Positions 33,159-41,663 are shown, numbered from the stretch's first letter. The stretch is 64,000 nt of DNA from Peptoniphilus_A harei_B (GCA_032560695.1 JAWGHR010000005.1:48691-112690); one strand, 5' to 3'. A program made the numbers and translations. The notes: a model not told the origin generated them from the sequence alone.

Positions 33159-33689
33159 ATGCAAAAGTTTATTCAATTTGTTAGGTGGGGTTAAGTAATC
33201 CTACATAAGTTTGAAAAGTTGTAAAGGTAAAACCGTGAAATAAGTTTGAAGAACCCCGTAAGGCAAGACAGCCGTTAAAAAATTCAACTGTTTGAGTTAA
33301 GCGATTAAGTTTATGATTATTTATGATGAAATCTTACTTTATTGAGAAGTTTTAAAAGTACAAATACTTAAGCTTAACGAGTTTTGAATTTTAGGCTGTC
33401 TGCCGCTCGGGGTTGTAGGCAAAGGCCCCTGCCAGGTCGTTGGGGGTGGTAAGGGGAGGTTTGGAGGGGACAAGGGCGAATCGAAACGCCCTAGGTCCCC
33501 TCCAATAGATAAATAGTAAAGCTTGGATTTACAAAATCATTTTAAATATAAAATCTTAATAAGGCTTCGCAAGAAAAATTAAAGGCTTAGGATTTAGAAA
33601 ATCTTTAAAGATGAAATCTTTTCATATTTTATTAAAAATAAAAGCTTCAGCTTTTAAAAACTTTTCAAAGATTTCTCTTTAAAGAAGAC

Positions 33690-33718
33690 TTGAAAAAAGT
33701 TTTCTTTTGAGTTATCAT
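33690..33718 (+). promoter_or_regulatory. groESL promoter
   Basis: -35 TTGAAA (33690-33695), 17-bp spacer, -10 TATCAT (33713-33718), placed just before the CIRCE operator. Confidence 0.75.
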
Positions 33719-33725
33719 ATACATA

Positions 33726-33752
33726 TTAGCAGAAGGTACAAGCGAGTGCTAA
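33726..33752 (+). promoter_or_regulatory. CIRCE operator (HrcA binding site)
   Basis: TTAGCAGAA, nine bases, GAGTGCTAA. The right half is the exact CIRCE half-site; the left half has the last three bases changed (GAA for CTC). HrcA represses groESL through CIRCE in Firmicutes. hrcA is not in this window. Confidence 0.88.
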
Positions 33753-33785
33753 AAATAAATTGTAGATTTTAGGAGGCTTATATAA

Positions 33786-34067
33786 ATGAAATTGAGACCA
33801 CTTGATGACAAGATTGTCATTAAAAAGATTGAAAAAGAAGAAACTACTGCTTCTGGTATTGTCCTTCCTTCTTCAGCTAAGGAAGAATCAAACATCGCAG
33901 AAGTTATTGCAACTGGCAACAAATTAGATACAGACGAAGATATGAAGGGACTTGTTAAGGTTGGGGACAAGGTTATTTTCTCTAAATACGCAGGAAATGA
34001 CATTGAACTTGACGACGAAAAGTACACTATAATCAAGTTCCAAGACATCTTGGCAGTTATTGAATAA
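33786..34067 (+). CDS. groES: Co-chaperonin GroES
   Basis: 93 residues. MKLRPLDDKIVIKKIEKEE start, the mobile loop around TTASGIVLPSSAKEES, and VGDKVIFSKYAGNDIELDD are typical. A heptameric lid for GroEL. AGGAGG site, first gene of the heat-shock operon under CIRCE. 28 bp before groEL. Confidence 0.98.
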   Translation: MKLRPLDDKIVIKKIEKEETTASGIVLPSSAKEESNIAEVIATGNKLDTDEDMKGLVKVGDKVIFSKYAGNDIELDDEKYTIIKFQDILAVIE

Positions 34068-34095
34068 GACTTATTGAATAAGGAGAGATGATAAA

Positions 34096-35718
34096 ATGGC
34101 AAAGGAAATTAAATTTTCAGAAGATGCTAGAAAAGGCTTAATAAAGGGAATTAACACTCTTGCTGATACAGTAAAGGTAACTCTTGGACCTAAGGGAAGA
34201 AATGTTATTTTAGACAAGGAATATGGCACACCACTTATAACTAATGACGGTGTTACAATTGCAAGAGAAATTGAATGTGAAGATAAATTTGAAAACATGG
34301 GAGCACAACTTTTAAAGGAAGTTGCTACTAAGACTAATGACGTTGCAGGTGACGGTACTACTACGGCTACTCTACTTGCTCAAGCTATCATTAGAGAAGG
34401 TATGAGAAACCTTGCAGCAGGTGCAAACCCAATGATCCTTCAAAAGGGTATAGCTAAGGCAGTTGAAAGAGCTGTTGAAGAAATCAAAAACTTCTCAACT
34501 GAAGTTTCTTCAAAGGAAGCTATTGAACAAGTTGCTTCAATTTCTGCTGCTAACGAACAAGTTGGAAAACTTATTTCTGAAGCAATGGAAAAAGTTGGTA
34601 ACGATGGAGTTATCACTGTTGAAGAATCAAAATCTATGGGAACAAGCCTAGACGTTGTTGAAGGTATGCAATTTGACAGAGGATACCTATCTCCATACAT
34701 GGTGACAGATTCTGACAAGATGGTTGCAGAATTAGAAGACCCATACATCTTAATCACAGACAAGAAGATTTCAAATATCCAAGAAATTCTTCCACTACTA
34801 GAACAAGTTCTTCAACAATCAAAACCACTTCTTATTATCGCAGATGATATTGACGGAGAAGCACTTGCAACACTAGTTGTTAACTCACTTAGGGGAACAC
34901 TTAACGTAGTTGGAGTAAAGGCTCCAGGATATGGAGACAGAAGAAAAGATATGCTTCAAGATATTGCAATCCTAACAGGTGGACAAGTTATTTCATCTGA
35001 CCTAGGTCAAGACCTTAAGGATGCAACAGTTGAAATGCTTGGATCAGCTTCAAAAGTAAGAGTTGAAAAAGAACTTACAGTAATTGTAAATGGATCTGGA
35101 GAAAAATCTGAACTTGAAAACAGAATTAGCCACATTAAGAACCAAATTGAAGAAACAGATTCAGAATTTGATAAAGAAAAACTACAAGAAAGACTTGCAA
35201 AACTTTCTGGCGGAGTTGCAGTTATCCAAGTTGGGGCAGCAACAGAAGTTGAACTAAAAGAAAGAAAACTAAGAATCGAAGATGCCCTAGCAGCAACAAG
35301 AGCAGCAGTAGAAGAAGGAATCGTTGCAGGTGGTGGAACTGTATTAATCGACTCAATAGAAGCAGTTGCAAAAGTTGTAGACGAACTAGAAGGCGACGAA
35401 AAAACAGGAGCTAACATTATTCTAAGAGCGCTAGAAGAACCACTAAAACAAATAGCAGAAAACGCAGGACTAGAAGGCTCAGTAATCGTAGAACACGTAA
35501 AGACAAAAGAAGCAGGAATCGGATTCGACGCATATAGGTCAGAATACGTGGATATGAAAAAAGCCGGAATAGTAGACCCAACAAAAGTAACAAGATCAGC
35601 ACTACAAAACGCATCAAGCGTAGCATCAATGATCTTGACAACAGAAGCAGCAGTAGCAAACATAAAAGAAGAAGCACCAGCAATGCCTCCAATGAATCCA
35701 GGCATGGGCATGATGTAA
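34096..35718 (+). CDS. groEL: Chaperonin GroEL
   Basis: 540 residues. VKVTLGPKGRNVILDKEYG, the ATP site DVAGDGTTTATLLAQAI, and the C-terminal PPMNPGMGMM tail. Forms the double-ring folding chamber. Oddity: codon choice changes along the gene. The 5' part favours T-ending codons such as GCT, GTT and ACT, while from about 35200 to the end A-ending codons (GCA, GTA, ACA, CTA) are used almost only. That same stretch opens a long but meaningless antisense frame. It could reflect a mosaic origin or selection on the mRNA. Confidence 0.98.
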   Translation: MAKEIKFSEDARKGLIKGINTLADTVKVTLGPKGRNVILDKEYGTPLITNDGVTIAREIECEDKFENMGAQLLKEVATKTNDVAGDGTTTATLLAQAIIREGMRNLAAGANPMILQKGIAKAVERAVEEIKNFSTEVSSKEAIEQVASISAANEQVGKLISEAMEKVGNDGVITVEESKSMGTSLDVVEGMQFDRGYLSPYMVTDSDKMVAELEDPYILITDKKISNIQEILPLLEQVLQQSKPLLIIADDIDGEALATLVVNSLRGTLNVVGVKAPGYGDRRKDMLQDIAILTGGQVISSDLGQDLKDATVEMLGSASKVRVEKELTVIVNGSGEKSELENRISHIKNQIEETDSEFDKEKLQERLAKLSGGVAVIQVGAATEVELKERKLRIEDALAATRAAVEEGIVAGGGTVLIDSIEAVAKVVDELEGDEKTGANIILRALEEPLKQIAENAGLEGSVIVEHVKTKEAGIGFDAYRSEYVDMKKAGIVDPTKVTRSALQNASSVASMILTTEAAVANIKEEAPAMPPMNPGMGMM

Positions 35719-35725
35719 TGATAAG

Positions 35726-35752
35726 AAAAACCGAGACGAGTCTCGGTTTTTC
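35726..35752 (+). terminator. groESL terminator
   Basis: Stem AAAAACCGAGAC/GTCTCGGTTTTT with a GA loop, the same palindrome as behind the minus-strand etfA (13214-13240). The repeat modules that follow are also shared. Confidence 0.92.
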
Positions 35753-35767
35753 TGGTTTTCACAGCGA

Positions 35768-35866
35768 ATGCGAGTGTTAGCGAAGCATGAGCTGATGAAA
35801 AATCTTATCCAGCGACTGCAGAAAAAACGACCGAGTAGGGAGTTTTTTCAAAGGAGTCGGATTAAG
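35768..35866 (+). repeat. Dispersed repeat, B and D blocks
   Basis: GCTGATGAAAAATCTTATCC leads to CGACCGAGTAGGGAG and GGAGTCGGATTAAGTAA. It matches the minus-strand copy at 13016-13102 nearly throughout. Confidence 0.85.
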
Positions 35867-35994
35867 TAAATACAGAAAAAGCATAACTAAAGGCAGCCAT
35901 AAAAAAGTAGCTGTCTTTTTTAATTTGTTTAGGAAAAAACTAAAATACAATGGCGATATAGCTTCAATCAATCTAGTTAATACAAAAAAAGCAT

Positions 35995-36144
35995 CTTGCT
36001 CGAATATCTCATTACAAAAATTGATATTTTCTAAATCTCGAACTTCTAAAATCGCAAACTCGCTTCGCTCAAACAATGCGATTTTAGGCGAAGTTCTTCG
36101 ATTTGAAAATAAGACAATTTTTTCCATAGGATATTCTTAGCAAG
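35995..36144 (+). repeat. Long palindromic element with embedded CTCGCTTCGCTC hairpin
   Basis: Outer arms CTTGCT (35995-36000) and AGCAAG (36139-36144), then GAATATC (36002-36008) and GATATTC (36130-36136). Inside, TAAAATCGCA (36047-36056) pairs with TGCGATTTTA (36077-36086), extended by GAACTTC/GAAGTTC. The loop is AACTCGCTTCGCTCAAACAA. Compared with 5376-5424 the outer stem shows a compensatory base-pair change. Confidence 0.75.
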
Positions 36145-36244
36145 ATGGTTTGGTTTTATAATCATTTTTGTTTTATACCCACATAGAAACAGAAAAATAG
36201 ATACGAATAAGTTGACAAAAAATCTTATCCAGGGAAAATAAAAG

Positions 36245-36360
36245 AACATAGATTGTTTGCAAGCAAAAATCTGCGGGCAGACTTATCAAAATTTCTTACA
36301 GAAATTTGATCAAGTCTCAGCCATGCGACCGAAAAGGGAGCATTGTCAAGTGAGTCGGAT
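36245..36360 (+). repeat. Dispersed repeat, C plus D blocks, copy 4
   Basis: Same module order as the minus copy at 12777-12892. CAAGCAAAAATCTGCGGGC and AGACTTATCAAAATTTCTTA are held in common with the other copies. Confidence 0.85.
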
Positions 36361-36388
36361 TATGAAAATAAAGAAACAACTTAAATAA

Positions 36389-36430
36389 AAAAAGAAAGTA
36401 GTCTTAAAAGCACAAGACTACTTTCTTTAT
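36389..36430. terminator. Terminator of the 36.4-kb minus-strand gene
   Basis: A perfect 15-bp stem AAAGAAAGTAGTCTT/AAGACTACTTTCTTT (36391-36405 with 36414-36428). A residues on its left give a T tract on the minus strand. Confidence 0.88.
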
Positions 36431-36443
36431 CTTCATATAAATT

Positions 36444-36977
36444 TTAAAACATCCAAGGTAAAAATATAACCCCAATTTCGTCCACATGATCAAGGAATTT
36501 AGATTCATTTAAAGAAGAAAAAGATGCATCAATCATTCTTCCCGTATCCTCTATATCCAAATTTGGTCTTTCCAAAGGCCCCTGATTTAAGTCTCCATAA
36601 ATATCGTAGAACAAACTTTTTCCATCACTTTCGATTTTTACATGAACAGTTCCTTGGAAGCCCTTGCCTTCAGTTTCTAAGGAGACATCTTTCACAGAAA
36701 CTATTTTCTGGTTTTCTATACCAAAAATCAGGCACAAATCAAATTCATTAGACTTACTCTCAGAAAATATTCTTTTTTTCAATAAGTAGTGACCATCTTG
36801 GTAATTTTTTTCCTTGTATATTTTAAAGTCGCCCTTGTCATCACTTTTATATATTCTCGTGTCGGAACTTAGTTTTCTCGGACTTGTTGAATTTTCTTTT
36901 AAATTGTGATCTTGCGAAAAATACATTAGGCCACCAATTAAAAATATTGTAGCAAGAACAAGTAAAAATCTTTTCAT
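36444..36977 (-). CDS. Hypothetical membrane-anchored or secreted protein
   Basis: 177 residues. An N-terminal hydrophobic segment (about residues 4-20, FLLVLATIFLIGGLMYF) follows a KR pair, so it is either a signal anchor or a cleaved signal peptide; there is no lipobox cysteine. The rest is soluble, charged and of beta-rich appearance. I recognise no family. The AGGAGG ribosome-binding site precedes the ATG. It stands alone between the repeat cluster and a divergent MBL hydrolase gene. Confidence 0.75.
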   Translation of the reverse strand: MKRFLLVLATIFLIGGLMYFSQDHNLKENSTSPRKLSSDTRIYKSDDKGDFKIYKEKNYQDGHYLLKKRIFSESKSNEFDLCLIFGIENQKIVSVKDVSLETEGKGFQGTVHVKIESDGKSLFYDIYGDLNQGPLERPNLDIEDTGRMIDASFSSLNESKFLDHVDEIGVIFLPWMF

Positions 36978-37098
36978 ATGGACCTCCTAATATTTTATAA
37001 ATTTATTATAGCACATTATTAAATCGCGAAATATTTCTTTTTAAACCTATACTTGTTTAAATCCTACCAATAAGAGTAATAATATTAAGAGGTGGAAT

Positions 37099-37788
37099 AT
37101 GAATATTAACTATATAAAAGCTTTTAATGACAATTATATTTGGACAATTGAAAAGGATGGCAAGATTCTTGTTGTTGATCCTGGCGATGCTGGTCCTGTC
37201 ATTGATTATTTAAAAAATAAAAATCTTGACTACATTCTTTTAACTCACAAGCATATAGACCATGTGGGAGGAGTTAAAGAACTTAAAAATAAATACGGAG
37301 CAAAAGTTTATGGTCCTCTTGAAACAAGTGAATATAACGACATAACTTTAAAAGACGGAGACGAATTTGAAATCTTTGGAGAAAAATTTAAAGTTATTTT
37401 AACTGGAGGACACACAGAAGAACATATTTCTTATTTAATGGGCGATAAATTGTTCTGTGGAGATGCACTTTTCCTTGCAGGCTGCGGCAGAGTCTTTACT
37501 AAGGACTACAGAAAAGCCTACGAGGGTCTTTTGAAACTAAAAAATTTAGATGAAGATACAGTAGTTTATCCTGCTCACGAGTATTCTCTTGCAAACTTAG
37601 AATTTGCAAAGTCTGTAATCTCAAATGAGGACTTGGATAGGGAATATGAAAGGGTAAAGAAACTCCGAGATGAAGATGAGATCACTCTTCCTACAACAAT
37701 AGGAAAAGAGAAAAAAATAAATCCTTTCTTCTTAGCAAGGGATTTAGATGAGTTTATAGAATTTAGAAATAAAAAAGATAATTTTTAA
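37099..37788 (+). CDS. MBL-fold metallo-hydrolase (glyoxalase II-like)
   Basis: 229 residues. The metal-binding motif THKHIDHVGG (HxHxDH), then GGHTEEH, CGDALF and PAHEYS supply the ligands for two metals. The layout resembles hydroxyacylglutathione hydrolase GloB, but most clostridia lack glutathione, so the real thioester or ester substrate is unknown. Cytoplasmic; no signal peptide. It has its own terminator downstream and faces a minus-strand lipoprotein gene. Confidence 0.88.
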   Translation: MNINYIKAFNDNYIWTIEKDGKILVVDPGDAGPVIDYLKNKNLDYILLTHKHIDHVGGVKELKNKYGAKVYGPLETSEYNDITLKDGDEFEIFGEKFKVILTGGHTEEHISYLMGDKLFCGDALFLAGCGRVFTKDYRKAYEGLLKLKNLDEDTVVYPAHEYSLANLEFAKSVISNEDLDREYERVKKLRDEDEITLPTTIGKEKKINPFFLARDLDEFIEFRNKKDNF

Positions 37789-37792
37789 GTAA

Positions 37793-37823
37793 AAAACCTC
37801 TGGGTCATCCAGAGGTTAATTTT
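37793..37823. terminator. Terminator between convergent genes
   Basis: Perfect stem AACCTCTGG/CCAGAGGTT (37795-37803 with 37809-37817), loop GTCAT, with T residues after it on the plus strand and A residues before it, so it can work both ways. Confidence 0.85.
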
Positions 37824-38388
37824 ATTGATTTAATTCTTTTTCTATTTTATTTAACAAATCTTCTGGTATAGGGTTTTCTTCACTGTACTTAGGATATTCT
37901 ATTACCTTACAGAGAGCGTAAATATATTCTTCTAAACTAGGTGCAGAAGAAAGAGGGCTAGTCAAAGAGCGACATTGTTTCTTAAAATTATAATCATGTA
38001 TTTTTGATAAAATATTACTTTGGTTATTGGAATCTGTAATAATTAAATCTGGATAGACTTCAAAGATTACATCTGTATCTGGATTTTTTTCGCTTCCAAC
38101 AATTTTTGCATCAGGATAAAGATCCTTTGCTTCTTCTACCGTTCCTCCAACATTTTCATAGCCAATTTCTTTTAAAATAAGAGAAATATTTCTAGTTAGA
38201 GCCACAACATTATATTTTTCTTCAACTTTATTTTCTTTTGTTGAAGTGTCTTCGGCTTCAACTTTTTCACTTTGAATAGAATTTTTCGGTGCTTCTTGGT
38301 TAGAATTTGCACTTTCGCTATTAGTTTTTTTACATCCACTAAAAATTAAGGGGAGTGTCAATAAAATAATAATATATTTCTTTTTCAT
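37822..38388 (-). CDS. Lipoprotein resembling a shortened siderophore/cobalamin-type binding protein
   Basis: 188 residues. The signal peptide ends in a lipobox LIFSGC, followed by a Ser/Asn/Glu-rich linker. The fold part reads VVALTRNISLILKEIGYENVGGT, ...DAKIVGSEKNPDTDVIFEVYPDLIITD, typical of class III periplasmic binding proteins (BtuF/FhuD style). Such proteins usually have about 300 residues; here the C-terminal lobe is cut to a short stub. ATG at 38386-38388 has an AGGAGG site. No permease or ATPase gene is nearby. It may be a reduced sensor-like protein or a decaying gene. Confidence 0.75.
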   Translation of the reverse strand: MKKKYIIILLTLPLIFSGCKKTNSESANSNQEAPKNSIQSEKVEAEDTSTKENKVEEKYNVVALTRNISLILKEIGYENVGGTVEEAKDLYPDAKIVGSEKNPDTDVIFEVYPDLIITDSNNQSNILSKIHDYNFKKQCRSLTSPLSSAPSLEEYIYALCKVIEYPKYSEENPIPEDLLNKIEKELNQ

Positions 38389-38543
38389 AATTATGCCTCC
38401 TAATAACATAATATTTTAGTAAAAAAGTAAGATTTGTAACGCACACCTATACTTTAGCTTAGTAACATAATAACACAAAAAACATACAAGAGCTTATTTT
38501 TTAAATTTAGAAATTTTAGAGAATATAAAATAAATTTTTAAGC

Positions 38544-38590
38544 AAAAAAAGTGCTGGCTATTACAAAAGCCAACACTTTTTTTATTTACA
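38544..38590. terminator. Terminator after the NSS transporter
   Basis: AAAAAAGTGCTGGCT pairs with AGCCAACACTTTTTT (one bulged base). A and T tracts on both sides suggest bidirectional action between the two minus-strand units. Confidence 0.8.
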
Positions 38591-38598
38591 AAATTTTA

Positions 38599-39939
38599 TT
38601 AACCAATACCACCAAGCATTGCGCCTGCTATTAGGGCTACTATGGCAGCTGTTACATATACGTATTTTGCTAGTGGATAGTACCAGGATCCTATTCCCTT
38701 AGGTGAACCTTCATTTACTGCAGCAAGGACATAATCTTTGCCTGCAACCCAAAGGAACATTATACCTGCAAGGGCTGCTCCCAGTGGGCAAATGTAAATT
38801 GAAACTACATCCATCCAACCACTTACTATTGCTTGGATAAATATTGCCACTATACAACCAATTATATGAATAGTTGTTGTTGCAATAGGTCTTGAGAAAT
38901 TAAATTTTTCTTGCAAGTAAGCTACTGGTGTTTCGTAAAGATTTATTATTGAAGATACACCTGCGAAAAGTACACAGACGTAGAAAATAATTCCTACGAT
39001 TCTTCCAACAGCCATTCCGTTAAATACATTTACTAGGAAGATGAACATAAGTCCAGGACCGCCAGTATCAAGTGGTGCATTTGCTGTTGCCATTGCTGGG
39101 ATAATTACAAAGGCAGCAAGTAGAGCTGCTATTGTGTCAAAAACTGCTACATTTCTTGCAGATGATGGAATACTTTCGTTTTTTGGTAAATAGGAACCAT
39201 AAATTACTGTTCCGTTTCCTGCAACTGATAAGGAGAAGAAAGCTTGTCCAAAGGCAAATATCCAAACTTTAGGATCCTTTAGTCCTTCTGGATTTACTGT
39301 AAAAATGTATTTATATCCATTAGCTGCACCAGGAAGAGTAAAGATGTAAATTCCAAGTCCAACAAATAAAATAAAGAGAACAGGCATCATAATCTTATTT
39401 GCTTTTTCAATTCCACCAGATACTCCCATGACCATAATAGCAAAACTTGCAAGTACAGCTATAACTATCCAGAGATTTGCACCAAAGGCAGATGCTGTTT
39501 GTCCAAAAGTTCCACCAATTACATCCATATCTTGTCCCATATTATAAAGTCCACCTGATAGTGATAGAAATGTGTATTTAAAAATCCATCCCATTACACA
39601 AGTGTAACCTATTGCTAGGGCTAGGGAACCAAGGACTGGAATAAGTCCAATAATTTCGCCAAGTTTTCTATTTTTCCATCTTAGTTCTGTACATTTTCCA
39701 AAGGCGCCAACTGGTCCAGCATCTGCTGACCTGCCTAGTGCCATTTCGGAAATTACTCCTGTAGATCCTATTAAGGTTACAAAGATAAAGTAAGGAATGA
39801 GAAAAGTCATCCCACCATAAGTTGAAACCATTATAGGGAATCTCCAAATATTACCCATACCAACTGCAGACCCAATACAAGCTAGTATAAAGCCCCATTT
39901 GCTTTTAAAACCATCACGAGTTTTTAAGTTGTTATCCAT
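38599..39939 (-). CDS. Na+-dependent amino acid transporter, NSS family (TnaT-like)
   Basis: 446 residues, 11-12 membrane helices. The sodium- and substrate-binding first helix is intact: FILACIGSAVGMGNIWRFP. Also seen are GGMTFLIPYF and the SLSVAGNGTVIYGSYL region. It lies directly downstream of tryptophanase. TnaT of Symbiobacterium is an NSS tryptophan importer, also linked to a tryptophanase gene. Tryptophan uptake is therefore the likely role (inference). The 80-bp gap to tnaA contains a GC-rich hairpin (39965-39983) but no T tract, so read-through is expected. Confidence 0.9.
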   Translation of the reverse strand: MDNNLKTRDGFKSKWGFILACIGSAVGMGNIWRFPIMVSTYGGMTFLIPYFIFVTLIGSTGVISEMALGRSADAGPVGAFGKCTELRWKNRKLGEIIGLIPVLGSLALAIGYTCVMGWIFKYTFLSLSGGLYNMGQDMDVIGGTFGQTASAFGANLWIVIAVLASFAIMVMGVSGGIEKANKIMMPVLFILFVGLGIYIFTLPGAANGYKYIFTVNPEGLKDPKVWIFAFGQAFFSLSVAGNGTVIYGSYLPKNESIPSSARNVAVFDTIAALLAAFVIIPAMATANAPLDTGGPGLMFIFLVNVFNGMAVGRIVGIIFYVCVLFAGVSSIINLYETPVAYLQEKFNFSRPIATTTIHIIGCIVAIFIQAIVSGWMDVVSIYICPLGAALAGIMFLWVAGKDYVLAAVNEGSPKGIGSWYYPLAKYVYVTAAIVALIAGAMLGGIG

Positions 39940-39964
39940 AATTTTTCTCCTTAAAGGGTAATTT

Positions 39965-39983
39965 GCCCCTCAATTGGAGGGGC
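39965..39983 (-). other. GC-rich hairpin between tryptophanase and transporter genes
   Basis: GCCCCTC/GAGGGGC with a five-base loop. Without a T tract on the minus strand it is more likely an mRNA processing or stability element that sets the ratio of the two genes than a terminator. Confidence 0.5.
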
Positions 39984-40019
39984 GTATTGTATTTTTATTT
40001 TTTAAAGATCTAGAGAAAT

Positions 40020-41663
40020 TTATTTTTCGTCTTCAGAAGGTTCATAAGTTTCAAGGAAAGCGTGGAAGTGACGCATTGGAAGGTTCTTTCCTTTGACTAT
40101 TCTAATATTAGGAATAGTAGCACGATCTTCGTAAAGAGCCTTTACAGCTGCAATTACATAATCCATGTGTTCCTTAGAAAGTTGGCTTCTATTTACTGCG
40201 AAACGAACTACGTTTGCTACTTCAGCTTGTTGTTCTGGAGTCTTTAGGTCATATTCCATTGAGTAGTTACCAAGTTCTGCAGTTCTAATTCCATATCTTC
40301 TTATTAATTCAACAGAGAAGCCTTGACCTGCAAAAGTTTCTGGTCCTCTCTTGTTGTCGAAGAATTCGTCCATATTGATATAAACACCGTGGCCACCAGC
40401 AGGAAGTACAACTCCCTTAACGCCAGCCTTGTAGAAACCTTGAGCAAGGTATTCACATTGCTTAACACGAGCATCAAGATAATCAAACTTAGCTGCTTCA
40501 TAAAGACCTGCAGCAAGAGCCATAATATCTCTACCACTCATTCCACCATAGGAGTCGTTGCCGTAAGAAGAAATTTGTTTAACTTTTAGTAGGATACCTA
40601 CGTCGGTTTTAACAGTGCCGTCTTCGTTAAAGTCAGAGAACTTCTTCCAGAATAGACCCTTGTCTCTAAAGGCAAGAACGCCACCCATATTTGCGTGTCC
40701 GTCTTTTTTAAGTGATGCAGTAAAACCATCGCAGTAAGAGAACATTTCTTTTGCGATTTCTGGGATTGATTTGTCAGCGTAACCTTCTTCATTAACTTTG
40801 ATGAAGTAAGCATTTTCTGCCCATCTAGCAGCATCAAACATATAAGGTATGTCATACTTATGAGCAATTCTTGAACATTCTCTTAAGTTTGCCATAGAAA
40901 CTGGTTGACCACAAACTGTGTTGTTAGTGATAGTTGTGTAAATTAGTGGCACATTTTCAGGTCCTAACTTAGTGATAAGTTCCTCTAATTTTTCAGTGTC
41001 CATGTTGCCCTTAAATGGATTCTTTTCATAGTGACCATTTTCAGGAATTTCCCAAAGTAATTTTTTGTTGTATAGGTTTCTTGGAATTGAACCCATTTGT
41101 TTAATATTACCTTCAGTAGTGTCAAAGTGACCGTTTGAAGGAATAGTATAAATCTTTCCTGGTTCTCTTGCATTTAATATTTTTTTTACAAGTTCAAATA
41201 AAACAGATTCAGCTGCACGACCTTGTTGAATGATAAAAGTATTTGGTCTTTCCATTTGGGCAGAGCCACCATTAAATAGGCCACCTTCATATTCGCAAAG
41301 GTAAACTTCGTCCATCATTTTTTCAACATCTTCGCAGTCAGTTCTTACGAGGTCAATGATTCTTTTTTGATTGTCGCCTCTTTCGAAAACATCCCTAAAG
41401 GTATCAAGAAGGACATAGTAGCCCTTGTTTCTACCGTAAGATTCATCTCCTAAGAACATTGCAGACCATTGAACGTCTGTCATGGCTGTAGTTCCTGAGT
41501 CTGAAAGCATGTCAATAGTTAACATTCCTGCAGGGAAAGCAAATTCATTGTAGTGAGTAGCCTTAAGAGCTCTTTCCCTTTGTTCAACTGTAACATTTGG
41601 AATATTTTTTGTTACATAAGTATAAGAATGTGGTGTAGGTACGTCTAATTGATACTTTTTCAT
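40020..41663 (-). CDS. tnaA: Tryptophanase (tryptophan indole-lyase)
   Basis: 547 residues, some 70 more than E. coli TnaA (471). The PLP lysine lies in TASLKKDGHANMGG. Other landmarks: DMLSDSGTTAMTDVQWSAMF, QQGRAAE, and DAARWAENAYFI with the PLP-binding Asp. It splits tryptophan into indole, pyruvate and ammonia. Tyrosine phenol-lyase is the close alternative; the neighbouring NSS transporter and the family look favour tryptophanase. The extra length is spread through insertions, including an Asn/Gly-rich region. The gene follows a leader with a tandem RNA-like motif and leads a two-gene operon. Confidence 0.9.
   Translation of the reverse strand: MKKYQLDVPTPHSYTYVTKNIPNVTVEQRERALKATHYNEFAFPAGMLTIDMLSDSGTTAMTDVQWSAMFLGDESYGRNKGYYVLLDTFRDVFERGDNQKRIIDLVRTDCEDVEKMMDEVYLCEYEGGLFNGGSAQMERPNTFIIQQGRAAESVLFELVKKILNAREPGKIYTIPSNGHFDTTEGNIKQMGSIPRNLYNKKLLWEIPENGHYEKNPFKGNMDTEKLEELITKLGPENVPLIYTTITNNTVCGQPVSMANLRECSRIAHKYDIPYMFDAARWAENAYFIKVNEEGYADKSIPEIAKEMFSYCDGFTASLKKDGHANMGGVLAFRDKGLFWKKFSDFNEDGTVKTDVGILLKVKQISSYGNDSYGGMSGRDIMALAAGLYEAAKFDYLDARVKQCEYLAQGFYKAGVKGVVLPAGGHGVYINMDEFFDNKRGPETFAGQGFSVELIRRYGIRTAELGNYSMEYDLKTPEQQAEVANVVRFAVNRSQLSKEHMDYVIAAVKALYEDRATIPNIRIVKGKNLPMRHFHAFLETYEPSEDEK

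Larger units (their letters stand above)
32605..33689. other. Non-coding region of nested inverted repeats with GC-rich islands
   Basis: No ORF supported. Paired arms: 32885-32922 with 33424-33464 (AAACCTCCCC and CTGGCAGGGGCC); 33252-33287 with 33384-33414 (AACCCCG, GGCA, GACAGCC and ATTCAA shared). An outer AT-rich pair shares AGATTTTAT, TTTAC and TTGGAGGGG. Inside are a hairpin with a CTCGCTTCGCTC loop (32935-33014) and a perfect 28-bp palindrome (33126-33153). A CCCATTCGGGCACGCAGGGG sequence occurs twice (near 32699 and 32838). The GC-rich parts stand out from the surrounding DNA. Confidence 0.7.
35753..36385. other. Non-coding repeat cluster after groEL
   Basis: Made mostly of modular repeats: B and D blocks (35768-35866), an E terminator-like hairpin (AAAGGCAG at 35889-35896 with CTGTCTTT at 35911-35918), the CTTGCT/AGCAAG stem element (35995-36144) with an embedded long hairpin, a B remnant (36219-36235), then C and D blocks (36245-36360). 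ORFs of up to 116 codons cross it but follow the repeats and show no gene features. Confidence 0.75.

Noticed and set aside
32605..33689. Ribosomal or transfer RNA gene in the GC-rich intergenic region
   Set aside because: No anti-SD, 16S/23S/5S landmark or cloverleaf was seen; the GC-rich runs are explained by inverted repeats.
35007..35762. 251-codon antisense ORF over groEL
   Set aside because: It results from the A-ending codon bias of the groEL 3' part and has a composition rich in Ser, Thr and Ala with no recognisable domain.
35777..36127. 116-codon minus ORF in the repeat cluster
   Set aside because: It follows shared repeat blocks, has no ribosome-binding site and would include the terminator-like hairpin.
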